Counted from the first letter of the stretch, positions 35,301 to 47,000 are shown. The stretch is DNA of 64,000 nucleotides from Limnomonas spitsbergensis (GCA_037349105.1 JAYJMM010000038.1:3136501-3200500); one strand, 5' to 3'. The notes: generated by a model from the letters alone, not told the origin. A program made the numbers and translations.

Positions 35301-36784
35301 ATGCCAGATCCACATCCAGATCCCCCCAAAGGCCTTCTTTAAAATGACCAGATCCAGATACCCCCAAGGGCCTTCTTCAAAATGGCCAGATCCAGATCCA
35401 GATCCACCAGGGGCCTTCTTCAAAATGGTCAGATCCAGATCCCCCCAAGGGCCTTCTTTAAAATGGTCAGATCCAGATACCCCCAAGGGCTTTCTTCAAA
35501 ATGGTGAGATCCAGATCCCCCCAAGGGCCTTCTTCAAAATGGCCAGATCCAGGTCCAGATCCACCAAGGGTCTTCTTCAATATGGCAAGATCCAGATCCC
35601 CCCAAGGGCCTTCTTCAAAATGGTCAGATCCAGATCCACCAAGGGCCTTCGTCATATGGCCAGATCCAGATCCACCAAGGGCCTTCTTCAAAATGAACAG
35701 ATCCAGATCCTCCCCAAAAGGCCAACTCAAAATGGCCAGATCCAGATGCACCCAAGTGCCTTGTTGCCTCACCATCAGCATGAGCACAAACACCACCGTC
35801 TGCGCCTGCTCCATCCGACTGAAGCCCGCCCCTGCACGGGGCCCACTCCGCAGCCACCCCAGGGCCCCCTCAGGCAGGCCCTGAAGCAGCAGCAGGGACG
35901 CCTGGCTCCAAATCCAAGGAAGGACCTTGTACATCAGCATGGCCATGGTCTCGGCAAAGCTGTACATGCCCCGGAAGAAGGAAAACCACCTGTCGGGAGG
36001 TGAAGCAGGCGCAACTTAGAAAGGCAATGAGATCAACGCTACATAAGCACCTTGCTGTGCGGTTCATGTGCAGGGAGGGGGGAGGAGGGGGGGGGGCAAA
36101 CGGGGTCCGGTGTGTACCACAATCAGCATGGGCGCCTTGCATAATAATGCTGCTTGGGCTCGGTCCGACTGTTGCGTTTTTGGTGGGTTGCGTTTGACGT
36201 TCATAATCGAAAATAGCCTGTCAGAAGACATGGGATCAGTTGATTCCAATTAAACATATCAATGTTTTATACAAACGCCCCCCTCCCCTACGTTTTGCAT
36301 TTGCGTTTTCACTGCCAAACGCAACCTCATACGCAACGCAGTCTGACCTACCCCTTAGGCTTTGCAGAGCGACAAACCGGCTTCTACTGTAAACGCAGAG
36401 ACGCAGCATCTATGAAAACCAGCCCGGATGCCTGGCATGCAGCCATGCAGGGCCCCCCTCTCACACACCGCACCATTTGTCTAGGTTGTATGCTTGCGTC
36501 TTCCGGTACAGCTCCTGGTCAAAATGCTCGGCAAGCACCGGCGGAGGTCTCGGAGACCTCAGCACCTGTGCATCGCCACATTCCGCGTTATTAGCGCGAA
36601 ACCTATTGAGTGCACAATTCGCGCAGTGAGTGGGGCGGGCCCCGCAGCTTCCCCCGGGGACGCACACACTGACCCGCAGTTGTCGTATGTCTAGATAGAG
36701 ATGGAAGATCGTCACGAAGACCTGGAAGCCCATAAACAGCTCCAAGAAAGGGAGCTCATCCAAGATCTGCAACGTAGACGACAT
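23336..36784 (-). CDS. STE24: CAAX prenyl protease 1 (STE24/ZMPSTE24), complete, 12 exons
   Basis: Zinc metalloprotease of the ER/nuclear membrane that cleaves the last three residues of farnesylated CAAX proteins. Exons: 36784-36674, 36565-36474, 35989-35773, 33450-33334, 31192-31133, 30418-30296, 29923-29814, 25521-25424, 24779-24682, 24383-24291, 23883-23788, 23482-23336. All phases match and give 453 residues, the normal family size. The start is the first in-frame ATG ([20 protein letters not shown]). Family blocks: [68 protein letters not shown] and [11 protein letters not shown]. The zinc motif HELGH is at residues 307-311, with the motif Gly codon split by intron 8. The third ligand is Glu387 in FEFQADGFA, 76 residues after the second His, the same spacing as I recall for human ZMPSTE24. 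[18 protein letters not shown] and a C-terminal KKDE (KKXX ER-retrieval type) close it. Introns reach 4.3 kb and are mostly tandem repeats. Confidence 0.97.
25504..25632. repeat. Duplicated acceptor region of STE24 exon 8
   Basis: The true exon 8 start with its acceptor lies at about 25504-25550. The same segment (GTTCCGCCCAAAGCCATACC, then TGCACGAGGAGTTAGGGTTT) recurs at about 25558-25607, and the first part again at 25611-25626. The extra copies sit upstream of the real acceptor in the sense of the gene and carry the identical CAG/G boundary, so they are decoy acceptors. They do not add a usable exon. Confidence 0.85.
26262..26515. repeat. Diverged tandem duplication, about 165-bp offset
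   Basis: Segments 26262-26350 and 26430-26515 share CTCATAGGGTGGGCAGGG-like, TTGGACGGC-like and GGGGAGCTTAACTCTGTCA-like blocks in the same order. They lie in STE24 intron 7, between a dispersed-repeat copy and the large minisatellite. Confidence 0.6.
26583..29812. repeat. Giant minisatellite in STE24 intron 7, derived from exon 7 donor junction
   Basis: About 50 units of roughly 63-64 bp contain CCCTCAGTGATGTTTATATG, then TATGCACTCCATC, CTCCTACCCCTCTC and AGCCCCCCTCTCCTT. The last bases of exon 7 and the start of intron 7 (about 29797-29825) read TCCCTAGCTGACGCTCACAT then GTATGCG, matching the unit block by block. In nearly all units the splice-donor position reads AT instead of GT on the gene strand. 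Units adjacent to the exon (29640-29800) keep intermediate forms such as CTTCTCCCACCCTCCCGTG. Open frames in the array are repeat translations. Confidence 0.9.
30185..30290. repeat. 26-bp tandem repeat next to STE24 exon 6 donor
   Basis: Three to four copies of GCAGATCCTGGAGGTCCGG followed by CCAGATCTC lie immediately inside intron 6. Confidence 0.75.
31191..32255. repeat. Minisatellite in STE24 intron 4 derived from exon 5 acceptor
   Basis: About 20 units of roughly 50 bp: GCCTGCACAGTCAGCACCAG, then GGTTGAGGGCTCAGATTTAA and ATCGAGCATA. The first unit contains the real exon 5 acceptor (31194-31193): on the gene strand the real site and the copies all read GGTGCTGACTGTGCAG followed by GCT. 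The copies then diverge from coding sequence. The intron thus holds about 20 near-perfect decoy 3' splice sites. Confidence 0.92.
34190..35140. repeat. 63-bp minisatellite in STE24 intron 3
   Basis: About 15 units of CAGCGTGCAGCAGCCTGCCA, ACAGTGATCTAGTGTGCACC, CTTATGAGCACCAGC, then a C-run of 6-11. The C-run length varies most between units. No exon boundary resemblance was found. Confidence 0.9.
35305..35765. repeat. Tandem repeat next to STE24 exon 3 donor
   Basis: About a dozen units of 30-45 bp: CAGATCCAGATCCCCCCAAG, GGCCTTCTTCAAAATGG. The final piece before the exon 3 donor (CACCCAAGTGCCTTGTTGCC at about 35748-35767) is a diverged relative, so the array begins at the intron edge. Confidence 0.85.
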
Positions 36785-37062
36785 GGTATCCCCCTCCTCG
36801 TCGCCGGAGTATCGATATTCAATATGACGATAGTTTGTTTTCGTTGTTTTCCAACTCTGAGCCAAGATCTTGGCCAAGATCAGCTTGCCGAGTACCGGTA
36901 TGAACGGGGTCTGAATTCAGTGTGGATTCAGCCTCCCAGCCTTTCTGAGTGCCTCGTCGGATGAACTTCATATATGACAGAACCTGAACGCTCCTGCACC
37001 TGTCCAGGGCGTACCTTCTGAGGCGTTGTATAATTGAAACTGGTGAGTGCTATTTTCAACGC
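36785..37062. promoter_or_regulatory. Head-to-head promoter region, STE24 and oxidoreductase
   Basis: The two start codons (36784 minus, 37063 plus) are 278 bp apart and divergent, so both 5' UTRs and promoters must share or closely abut this interval. ATATATGA occurs near 36970 on plus. I see no other motif that I can call with confidence. Confidence 0.55.
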
Positions 37063-40000
37063 ATGCACAGCGCACTGTCAACCATGTTACACCCTAGCCT
37101 CTCTCCTGCGCACGTCAGGCCGAAGGCCGCATGGCTATTTCAGGACGCCAGCATGGCAGGCATCCTCATGACATATCGCCGTTCCCCTCCCCTGCTGCGC
37201 TCATACGCAGCTGCCATGCTAGCCTCAGCCGTGCGCCTCCAGCTGCCTGCCCAGAGCCCCTGGCCTAGCCCGCGCACCTCGGCCCTCAACTGCCCCTCAG
37301 CACTCCGCCACACACCCCTCAACAGAGACCCGGCCGTCACCCTCATTCTGAAACCGACTGCTAACCCCACGGTGCAGCAACTCGCGCCTGTCGGCATGCC
37401 CAGGCGCCAGACCAGGGCAAGCCCCTTGCGGGCTGTGCAGCAGGATGGCAACGGAGCTGCCCAGGATACAAGCAGGGTGGTAATCCTAGGTGAGAGCAGC
37501 AAGCAGACCTGGAGGGAGGAAAAGGTACCCCCCTCCGGATCTAGGGGGAGGGGGAGGTATCGTAAGCCCCCCCTCAAGATCTCGGGGCGAGGGACAGGTT
37601 TCGTCCTCCCCCTCCGGATCAATGGGGGAGGGAGAGTTATCGCCCCACCTCACCCGGATCTAGGGGGAGGCAGAGTTATCTTCTCCCCCAACGGATCTAG
37701 GGGGGAGGGACAGGCAACGCCACCCCCCCCTGGATCTAAGGGGGAGGGAGAGGTATCCCCCACCCCGTATCTAGGAGGCAGGGAGAAGGATCCCTCCCCC
37801 CTGGATCTAGGGGGAAGGGAGAGGTTTCGCTCCCCCCCCTGGATCTAGGGGGGAGAGAGAGGTATCGTTCCTACGGCCGATGGCCCAAGCAGGAGGGCAT
37901 GCTGCACCAGGCCCCCACGGCCGCAGGCCATAATGTAGCAGAACTGTAGCTGAAGCACCCTAAATCAACATTTGCCCCCCCCCTCCCCTGCTTTTCAGGC
38001 GGAGGTATCATTGGCGCCTCCATTGCCTACTTCCTGACGCAGCGGGGCGTGAAGCCCATCATTATTGAGCGCATTGCGGTGGCGGCCGCAGCCAGCGGAA
38101 AGGCGGGCGGGTTCTTGGCGAGGTCCTGGGGGAACGGCGGACCCACCCAGCAGCTGCATGAGGTAGGGACAGCAAGGCAAGATGGGGGAGGAGGCATGAG
38201 GCATGCAGCCCATGCATCCCTATTAATTCTTTCAACTCTGTCATGCCATTCACCTTAATCATTTACTTTATGCCGTTTTTCCCAATCAAATATTGCATTT
38301 GGCTGTTGGTTGAGGTAAGAGGTGCAAGCCACCTTGAGTATATCGCTCAAGATGTCGCAATTCTTCCATTTCAATCATTATGGTATCTGATGATTTTATC
38401 CCATCCTTTCAGTCAGTCATTTAATCCCATTCGTCCCAATTAAATATTTATTCATTAATCCTTCCCATCCCTATTCTTCATTTGTTCATCCCATCCATCC
38501 CAATCCGTTCTTTTATCCCATTCCCCTGCAGCTCTCCTTTGACCTCCACGAGCAGCTGTCCCGCAAGCTCGGCATCTCCTCATACCGCCGCATCCCCACG
38601 CTCTCCGTGGCCGGTGGCAAGCCCAGGCGGGGCGCACCCACGCCCCCGGCCAGCTGGCTAGACGGGGACGTGGCCAAGGCCCAGATGATGGACGAGGGGA
38701 CCGCACAGGTGGGGATGAAACGGCACCCTGAACCTGGGGGATGGCAGCCTGAACCCTGGCACCCTGAACCCTGAACCCTGAACCCTGGCAACCTGAGCCC
38801 TGGCACCCTGAACCCTGAACCCTGGCACCCTCAACCCTGGCACCCTGAACCCTGATCCCTGGCACCCTCAACCCTGAACCCTCAACCCTGGCACCCTGAA
38901 CCCTGAACCCTGGCACCCTGAACCCTGAAACATAACATGAACCCATGAAGAGGCTGAATTATAGCTGCAGCGTTTGACCAAGACGTGGCCGGAGCAGTGA
39001 TGATGGGTTAAGAGACAAAGCAGGTGGGAGCCTGGGAAAAATTCAAGTCCGGCTAACCCCGAGATCCCAAACCCATTGTAAAGCCCTGGTGGGAGGGGAA
39101 TCCACACCCTGAAATCTTATACCCCGGACCCTCAACCCCAACTTGTAAGAATGAGAGTGAAGCATTGCCTGTGCAGCTGAGGGGTGGCGATAGCTTCAGA
39201 GCTATCGTGTGGGGTGAAGGAAGGAGAGAGGCTTGTCAGGTGGTTGGAGGATATCCTGTCCAAGAGTGTGCGTTTGGCTGAGGGACGGACGCGTGTTTTA
39301 AGTCCTGTACCGTGTAATGAACTCGGGTATCGGTCCGGGGTACTAATAGGCTCAATTTCAACGTAGAAATGAATAGTCTGTCCCAGAATTCGATGATTTA
39401 TCTCCTGTACTTGATTAAATCATAAATTGATATTTGGATGGGATATCTGTACGGCACCAAAGACAGTGCCCTGCATACAGGTAAAAATATCCATGCCGCA
39501 GATGACGCCCTTTGAGGGGACCAGCCGACTCATGGAGGTGGCGGTGACCGCGGGTCTAAGGTTCAGCGTTTAAACCTATCTTGATTTAAACCCTCAACCC
39601 TCAACCCTAAACGTACACGCCGCAGGTGACGCCCTTTGAGGCGACCAGTCGGCTTATGGAGGCTGCGGTGGCTGCGGGTGCAGAGCTGCGCATTGGGACA
39701 GTGGTTGGGGTGGACACAATAAAGGACAAGGCAGGCACCCGACGGGTCACCGCGGTTCGCTTGGCGGCGCCCGGGTCGGCGGCGGCGGCGGGTGCAGAGC
39801 GGGAGGAAGTGCTGGTCGAGGCAACACAGGTGGTGGTGGCGATGGGCCCATGGAGCGTGCTGGCGGAGGATTGGTTCAATGGTAAGTGTGTGATGGGGCA
39901 TGCAGTGAATAAGGTGTTGCTTCAGGGGTCAAAGGGTGAACAGGGGTCATAGGGAGAACAGGGGTCAAAGGGTGAACAGGGGTCAGAAGGTGTTTCACCC

Positions 40001-41697
40001 CTGCTGCTGCCCCCCTTTGTTGCACATCCAGACGCTTCCACCTCCTACGGCCTGAAGCTGCGGGTTCCCCTAGAGGGCCTCAACTCCACCCTCTGGGGCC
40101 ATGGGGATGAAACCATGACCGTCTGCTTAACGTTTTTTGCCCCTGCTGCTGCCCCCTTTTGCTGCACATTCAGACGCCTCCACCTCAGACGGCCTGAAGC
40201 TGCGTGTTCCCCTGGAGGGCGTCAAATCCACCAGCCTGGTGTACAGCTCTGAGGCCGTTCGCAGCAGAGTCACCGCGGAGCCCTTTGCACTCTTCTGCGC
40301 GGAGGACTCCAACGGCTGCCACATGGAGGTGTGGTGCTATGCGTCACATAGAGCTTGTTTAAGCGCGCACCTGGCTTCCTTGGGCAGGCCGATGGGCAGC
40401 CACCATCCACTGGGCGGATGGGAATCAAACCTTGACCGGCCCATGGATGTCTGCAGCAGTCCCATTCCCTGTCCCCTACTACCTTTCCTGCGCAGCGGGG
40501 CAGTGCATTGTTGGACCCCCACTACCTTTCCTGCGCAGCGGGGCAGTGCATTGTTGGACCCCTACTACCTTTCCTGCGCAGCAGGGCGTTGGGCTGGCGT
40601 CTATTGGTCAGATCCGGGGTTTTGAATCCTTGAGCCCTGAAGCTGATTTGAACCCTAAGTCGAAAACCCTGAACTGAAGTTCTCCCTTGCTGGCAACCAA
40701 CAATTGCGCAGTGCCTAACCGTCAAGTCCTGGCATGCCTCTGCCCCCCGCAGGTCTACCCGCGCTCCAACGGCGAGGTCTACATCTGCGGCTGCGGTGGC
40801 AGCGACTACGTCTCAGGGCCGCGGCTGCGCGCGGGCGGCGACTGCGAGCATCAGGGCCTGGTGCAGGCGGACCCCAGGCGGGTCAAGGCGGCCGGAACGT
40901 CCTTTGCAGGCTTGACCTCGCTGGGGAGGGACGCAGCAGGGAAACCCTCGGGCCCTGATATTTCTCAGGTGTGAACGGTGTGAGGGGTCCAATCAGGGTT
41001 CAGCTACACCACAGCACTCCCTTCCCCTTGTTCTTTTACCAGAGATTATCAGGTTGAAGGGGTCAGGGTCCGGGGTAAGGGTTGGGGTCAGGGTTTATGG
41101 AGGTTCCAACAAGAGTTGAGTTGCAGACCCCAATCGTCATTGTCCTTATCCCCACCTTTGTTCCCAGGTTGGAACTGTGGACGTTTGTCAGGTTCCCCTC
41201 ACGCTCCCATTCGATCCATGCATGCTCGTGCTGCCTTCCCTTCCCTCACCCCTCATACTCATAGGACACTCACCTCCCCTTGCGTGAGACGGGAATTTTG
41301 TACCACACCAAGGCAAGGGCCTTTGAGTTCCACGCCTGCTAGGGAAGAGATCACCACACGTACGGTCGATCTCACCTCTCTTTCCGCTTTGTGTATCTCC
41401 CTCACGCCTTGTTCCCCACCTACCCTGCCCCTCCAGGCCTGCATGCGCCCTTGTGCAACCGACGCGCTCCCGATCCTCGGCGCTGTCCCGGGGGTGGAGG
41501 ACGCATTCCTGGCTTGTGGTCACAATTGCTGGGGCATCCTGTGGGGGCCGGTCTCGGGGCTGGCCATGTCAGAGCTCTTAGTGGACGGGCGCTCTGAAAC
41601 CGTGGACCTGCGGGCCTTCTCGCCGGCACGCTTCATGACGACCCAGGGCGCGAGGGGCCGGCATGCGGGGCAGGTGGCGGTGGGGGAGCAGTGGTGA
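37063..41697 (+). CDS. FAD-dependent oxidoreductase, DAO family, complete, 7 exons
   Basis: Amine/amino-acid-type oxidoreductase with a Rossmann FAD-binding fold; substrate unknown. Exons: 37063-37489, 37999-38162, 38532-38708, 39626-39881, 40174-40328, 40753-40968, 41437-41697. All phases match and give 551 residues. The first 130 or so residues are Ser/Arg/Ala/Pro-rich with few acidic residues, which suggests an organelle transit peptide. The dinucleotide motif VVILGGGIIGASIAYFL (Gly143 split by intron 1) is followed by KPIIIER, the usual acidic end of beta-2. Later blocks: TPFEATSRLMEAAVAAGAEL, EATQVVVAMGPWS (typical DAO beta-strand) and a C-terminal LPILGAVPGVEDAFLACGHN continuing CWGILWGPVSGLAMSELL, the second FAD-contact segment. 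It resembles the FAD oxidoreductases of the TDA3/FOXRED type more than glycine oxidase, but that is inference. It sits head to head with STE24. Partial exon copies precede exons 4 and 5. Confidence 0.93.
37511..37866. repeat. Hairpin-rich minisatellite in oxidoreductase intron 1
   Basis: About ten 30-36 bp units CCCCCCTGGATCTAGGGGG, then AGGGAGAGGTATC. Each unit is itself an inverted repeat (C-run, GATC core, G-run). Confidence 0.85.
38725..38935. repeat. CCCTGAA/CCCTGGCA tandem repeat in oxidoreductase intron 3
   Basis: Irregular 7- and 15-bp units (CCCTGAA, CCCTGGCACCCTGAA) begin within 20 bp of the exon 3 donor. The heptamer resembles a telomere-type CCCTAAA repeat with one change. Confidence 0.8.
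39495..39556 (+). pseudogene. Partial copy of oxidoreductase exon 4 start
   Basis: A copy of the acceptor and first about 55 bp of exon 4 (compare 39619-39680: CCGCAGGTGACGCCCTTTGA, then GGCGACCAGTCGGCTTATGG). In the copy the acceptor reads CAGATG, so a 3' splice site remains. It becomes unrelated after GGTCTAAGG. A decoy exon fragment about 130 bp upstream of the true one. Confidence 0.85.
40027..40095 (+). pseudogene. Partial copy of oxidoreductase exon 5 start
   Basis: Repeats the acceptor and first about 60 bp of exon 5 (true copy 40168-40230): CACATCCAGACGCTTCCACC then GGCCTGAAGCTGCG. The preceding CCCTGCTGCTGCCCCC tract is duplicated too, so the unit spans intron end plus exon start, offset about 147 bp. 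It diverges after CTCAACTCCACC. Confidence 0.88.
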
Positions 41698-44005
41698 GGG
41701 GAGGGGCGGCGCTGCCGTGCTGTGCGGTGATAGGTCTGGCGGCGAATCCTGCAGCCTGAACCCTTTATCCCGGGACTCTGCTGGGAAATGCATGAAAAGG
41801 GTGGGTGTTGGCCTGGGTCATCAATCTGTGGAGACTGTGATGCAGGTTCGCCTCTTCTTCTTGGCATGTTGCGGATTCCGCTCCGTCGCATGGGATTGGT
41901 GACGATCTTGGAACATGTACCAGTAATCCGAATAAATCCGCATGGATGCTTATCCACTTATCCCCTGCAGATTCCAGATCTTTAGGTCCGTTGGAAGTGC
42001 GCCAAGAGGGCGCGGTATAGAAATGTTCAAGTTCGGTCCGGATTCCATGGTTGACATAGAATATGTATCTTTTGTAGAGCTAACCTGGTGGTGGGAGGTC
42101 CCCAATTTCGCCCCGGTTCACCACTTTCAGCAGTTGCAACTCTGTTGTTGTTGCTCCATCAGCAAGAGGGTTCAAGCTAGCTTCAAATGCTCAAATCAGG
42201 ACAGTGTGGGGTGTCACTGCATGGGTGTTAAGCTGCTAGCCCTGATACAAATGACTGAGGTCAAAGATCTGGCCTGGATCTAACTGCTGAATTTCAGAGG
42301 GCAGACGAGTCAAAATTTCTGGAAAGTCCCGATGACCCCGTGTAAACTTACCCTTGCCAGGGTTTAAACTTACACCCGTTACCTGCAGTAGCCATATTAC
42401 TTAACACAATTGTGACACAATTATTATGCCTGAGAAGAAAGGATGGGGCTGGTTTCATATACGTTTGCGTTTGAACCTTCGGAACAGAAAAACGAGAGGG
42501 ACCCTTGCCCGCGCCCGGGCTCTCCTTTTACGGAAATTCCTACAGGACCGTAGACGCTTATATTAGGGGGGGTGCGATGTATGCGGGGGGGTGGGGGGGT
42601 GTCTGCGGGCGCGGGAGTGATTGGTGTTGGAGCCCATGAAGCTGTTTTTTCTGTTGCCATGCTGGCCTATGAAAGGAAAATAACAGACGGGAAAGGGAGA
42701 AAACAAAACCAATTTCTGCAACACGGTTCGAAACATCATGAATTTTGGACTTCAACCGACTGAGAAAAACAAGGGGGGAAACCAATGAGCGAGATCTGCC
42801 CACTGCCGGCACTGTGCACCAGGGTGGACAGTATGGCACCGGCGATTCCATGCCATAGATTAGGAACTGAGGGGAGGGGGGCTTGGCGTATTGTAGCTGA
42901 CATGTTCTCCTGCTTAGGCACTTGCTAAAGAGACCCTCCAGCGATCCTGGAACCGCTCCAGAACGACCATTGAGCGATTCAAATCCAGACTGAAATTTTG
43001 ACTTCAAAACAACGATCGGTAATAAACACTCTGTCTAGACATACGAGTGCCATGCCGCACATTTGATCTGTCTTCTTTAAATTACCCCTTTGACTTAACT
43101 TTTGCCTCTCATCCTGTACTTAAGCGGTTTCTATTAAGGTGCCTGGCGCTCAGTAAAACAGCAGCTTAACAGCTCAACATAACATAATGTATAGACACGC
43201 TGCTCTCTCATATGGAGGGTGAGGAGATGATCGTACAGCCCCTTGCACAGTCCTTTTCTCCAGATTTACAGGTCAAAATCAAGGTAAGGAATTGATGCCA
43301 GACCCAAGAGCCGGAAACAATGTGACCCTCCCTGATGGCTGCTACCTTCAGGGTCCCTTCCTTTGCCCTGGGGCCGGACCATGACCCAAAGCACCCGAAA
43401 AGGGGTTGCGTGCGCACTAAATTAAACACTGGCCCCTGTTTATTTGAACAAGGTCAAGCGGTATCCGACAACGCCAGCTAGCTCAGGCATGTAAGCAGGT
43501 GCTCATGAACATTGCAGCTCATGTTCAGATGTAGGAACAGCAAGCGCTGGCATGTACCAAAAACGCACCGTACGGCAATGCCGCGATGATGATGCACATT
43601 TTAAGAAACCCTTTCCATCCAGAGGATCACCACCATGGATCTGAGTCTATGACGGATCCAGATTTGCTGGAATGCTGAAGCACCTAGAGAGGTCGTGCTG
43701 CGCATCGATCCCTGCACTCTGGGTCCATCCACCTGCCATTATTTCTCCACCATTTAGAACCCCGCGGCCTAAGAAACACATGGCAGGGACCCAGGCTGTT
43801 TCTTATGCACTTCACTGGACGGCAGCTTCCTCCCGGCCTGCGGGGCCTCTCAGGGGCGTTGTTCGAACTTGACCAGCCTAGCTGAAGTGCCCAAGCAGGC
43901 CTGTTGGAAGCGCACTTCAGCTATATTTCAGCTATATCCCGACATGCAGCCGAAGCGTCCCGGTGCAGTATGGCCCCCAGCCGCAGGCCGAAGACAGCAC
44001 CGCGC
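41698..44005. other. Convergent intergenic region, nothing supported
   Basis: Between the 3' ends of the oxidoreductase (plus) and LRR (minus) genes. Contains short frames without motifs and a stretch at 43860-43990 with the dispersed TTCAGCTA-type motif. Poly(A) sites for both genes should lie here but cannot be assigned. Confidence 0.5.
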
Positions 44006-47000
44006 TCACTTAGTCTGGTTACTTGCTGCCCTCACCATCTTGTTTCCCACCTGCGTAAGGGGAGAGGCGCAGAGATCAGGCGCCTCCACGGACAACACAC
44101 AATTAACACGCCTGGCCTCAGCCGAAAGGCAGCTTCAGCGCACGAGTGAAACTGTAGCTGAAAGCAGCATCCACAGCAGCACTGTTTCGTGGCGTAACCC
44201 AGCCCTCACCTTCTTCATCCTGACCTCCCCGACTGCTGGGGCCTGGCTAGAATAGGACAAGCCCCGCAGATCCCCACTGGCCTGTGCCAACATGCCGGGG
44301 GACGGGGGAGGGCCGTAGCCGGGCTGTGAGGGTCCGCTGTATGATAAGGGCGAAGGTGGGGGGCCATACCCGGGCTGTGAGGAGCCGCTGTAGGATCCCC
44401 CCGGGGAGGGTGGAGCTCCGTAACCGGGCTGTGAGGGGCCGCTGTAGGATCCTCCCGGAGAAGGAGGGGCACCATAGCCGGGTTGCGAGGGGCCGCTGTA
44501 TGACACCGGCGAAGGTGGGGCGCCGTAGCCAGGCTGAGACCGATTCAGTGTTGGGGGCGGACCGTTCCCAGGCTGGGTCGAGGCACCGTTCGTCGATTGG
44601 GTCCCGTACTGGACGGCGGATACCCGATGATGGAGCGGGGAAGACGTGGCGGCGGCCGGCCGGGGGGGAAGTGGGGATGAGGGAGAGAGGGTCGGCGCAG
44701 AGACGGCGGTTGGTGCCTGCGACGCGGCCAAGGAAAACGGGGAGGGGGCGGGGACCTGTGCAGTGGCGGGGGACCGAGGAGGGGTCGCGGAGGGGCCAGG
44801 GCTTGGCGCAGCTGCGGAGTGCTGGGGGGGTGCTGGGGCGGGGCCGGGGCGGGGCGGCGCTGAGGTCGCTGCCGCCGCGGAGGCCTCCCTCCTTGACGTC
44901 TGCAGCGCATTGTTGACACGGTTCAGCAGCTGCATGGCCATTGCACTCTGCTGCACGACGCGCTTGAATCGGACCATGTTCTGCGGCCGCCGCGTTGCCG
45001 GGCCGGTCGCGACGCCGTTGACCGACGGGCGCGGCGGGGGCGGCGGCGGGTTGGAGATGGCCGCGATGATGCGGGGGACGTGCATGAGTGGGATGGAGTC
45101 CCAGCCGTTCTTCTTCGGCCGGAGGGGGTCCTGCGGAGCAGCAGGGGGGCGAGGAGGGGTGGCTGCACAGCAGCAGGCAGGGCGAGGATGGAGTCCCCGA
45201 CTTTTCCCTGGGACGGACGGGACACCGTGCAATGGCGGGGCGGGGCGAGAATTTAGTTCATGTTGCAGCATCAGCGCATCCACAAGAGAAAATACGTTTT
45301 GAAAGGGGAGCGTGGTGAAGATCATGTTGTGGTCCCTCCCCATGAGCCCAGATGTGACTAAGCATCCGCCTGTCATACATGGTTGGGTGCGTGCCTAGCA
45401 CCGATCCTGCTGGTTGGCCCGGGTAAGCGGATGGGAACAGGTCCGTACCTTGCAACCAGATAAGTAACATGCTGGGTCCTATATCTGAACCCAAAGCCTC
45501 ACACACTTGCGCACTGATGCCCACGTGCTTGTGCACAAGTAGCTAGCAAACGTAGTCTAGACGATTGCTCAGCCGTGGAATTCATTAATGAAAGCCATGC
45601 CGTGCGGTGGATGCGCACACCTGCGCAATGATGTCCATATGCTTCTGTACGAACATCCACTTCTTGGCGCCCATGGCCGCCATGTCAGCTTCCTGCTCGT
45701 GGCGCTCCTCAGCTTTCTTGGCCTCGGTTTCCACATTGGCCTGTGTCGGGACGAGTGGGACGCAGGATGCTAATTAATTGAATCAAGCAACGGTTATATT
45801 AGTTGGAAGGGTCATCCATCATCTCCAACACCGACTGGCTTGGCCTTGGTTTAGCCAGCGGGGTGGCGGCCGTCGCATCCCCGCTGGCCGTTTAAAACAA
45901 ATGGAGGGTGCTGCTTAAATTTAAATGTTTAAAGTATATACTAAACCGGTGCTGCTTTAATTTAATGTTTTAAGTACATACTAAACCGGTGCTGCTTAAA
46001 TTTAATGTTTTAAGTACATACTAAACCGGTGCTGCTTAAATTTAATGTTTTAAGTACATACTAAACCGGTGCTGCTTAAATTTAATGTTTTAAGTACATA
46101 CTAAACCGGTGCTGCTTAAATTTAATGTTTTAAGTACATACTAAACCGGTGCTGCTTAAATTTAATGTTTTAAGTACATACTAAACCGGTGCTGCTTAAA
46201 TTTAATGTTTTAAGTACATACTAAACCGGTGCTGCTTAAATTTAATGTTTTAAGTACATACTAAACCGGTGCTGCTTAAATTTAATGTTTTAAGTACATA
46301 CTAAACCGGTGCTGCTTAAATTTAATGTTTTAAGTACATACTGAACTGGTATAATAATACTCAATACCGGTATAATAAGAAAGGCCTGCTCCCCCTCTCC
46401 CTCTCCCTCTCCCTCTCCCTCTCCCTCTCCCTCTCCCTCTCCCTCCCCCTCTCCCTCTCCCTCTCCCTCTCCCTCTCCCTCTCCCTCTCCCTCTCCCTCT
46501 CCCTCTCCCTCTCCCTCTCCCTCTCCCTCTCCCTCTCCCTCTCCCTCTCCCTCTCCCTCTCCCTCTCCCTCTCCCGCTTGCCTGTGTCACGATCTCCGTG
46601 GGAGCGGCTGGGGGCGGCACGACCGGGCGCATCGCCTCCACCGCCAGCTGGTCAATGGCGGTCATGAGGTGGGAGTCCCTCGCCATAGAGGTGCTGCGCT
46701 GCAGCGAAGCACCACCCGCGGGCGGAGTGTTCATGCTGGGCGCCGGGGACATGGCGGTGGGGGTCTTGGACCCTGCCTCAATGAGCAGCTTGATGACCCG
46801 CCGGCAGGATGCGGGATCAGTCACGTCCAGCAAGGCCTGAGGCACATGAGGGCGCGCAGAGCGATTTGAACGAATGAGACACGACTGTGAATCTGCAGTG
46901 AGGGTAGCGGGTGGGTTCAAGATCCCGCTCCCGTTCCCGTGTGCATCGTCCCCGTTGCCGCCAGCCTGGACGGGCGTCTGAAAGGTGGTCCGCCCAACGT

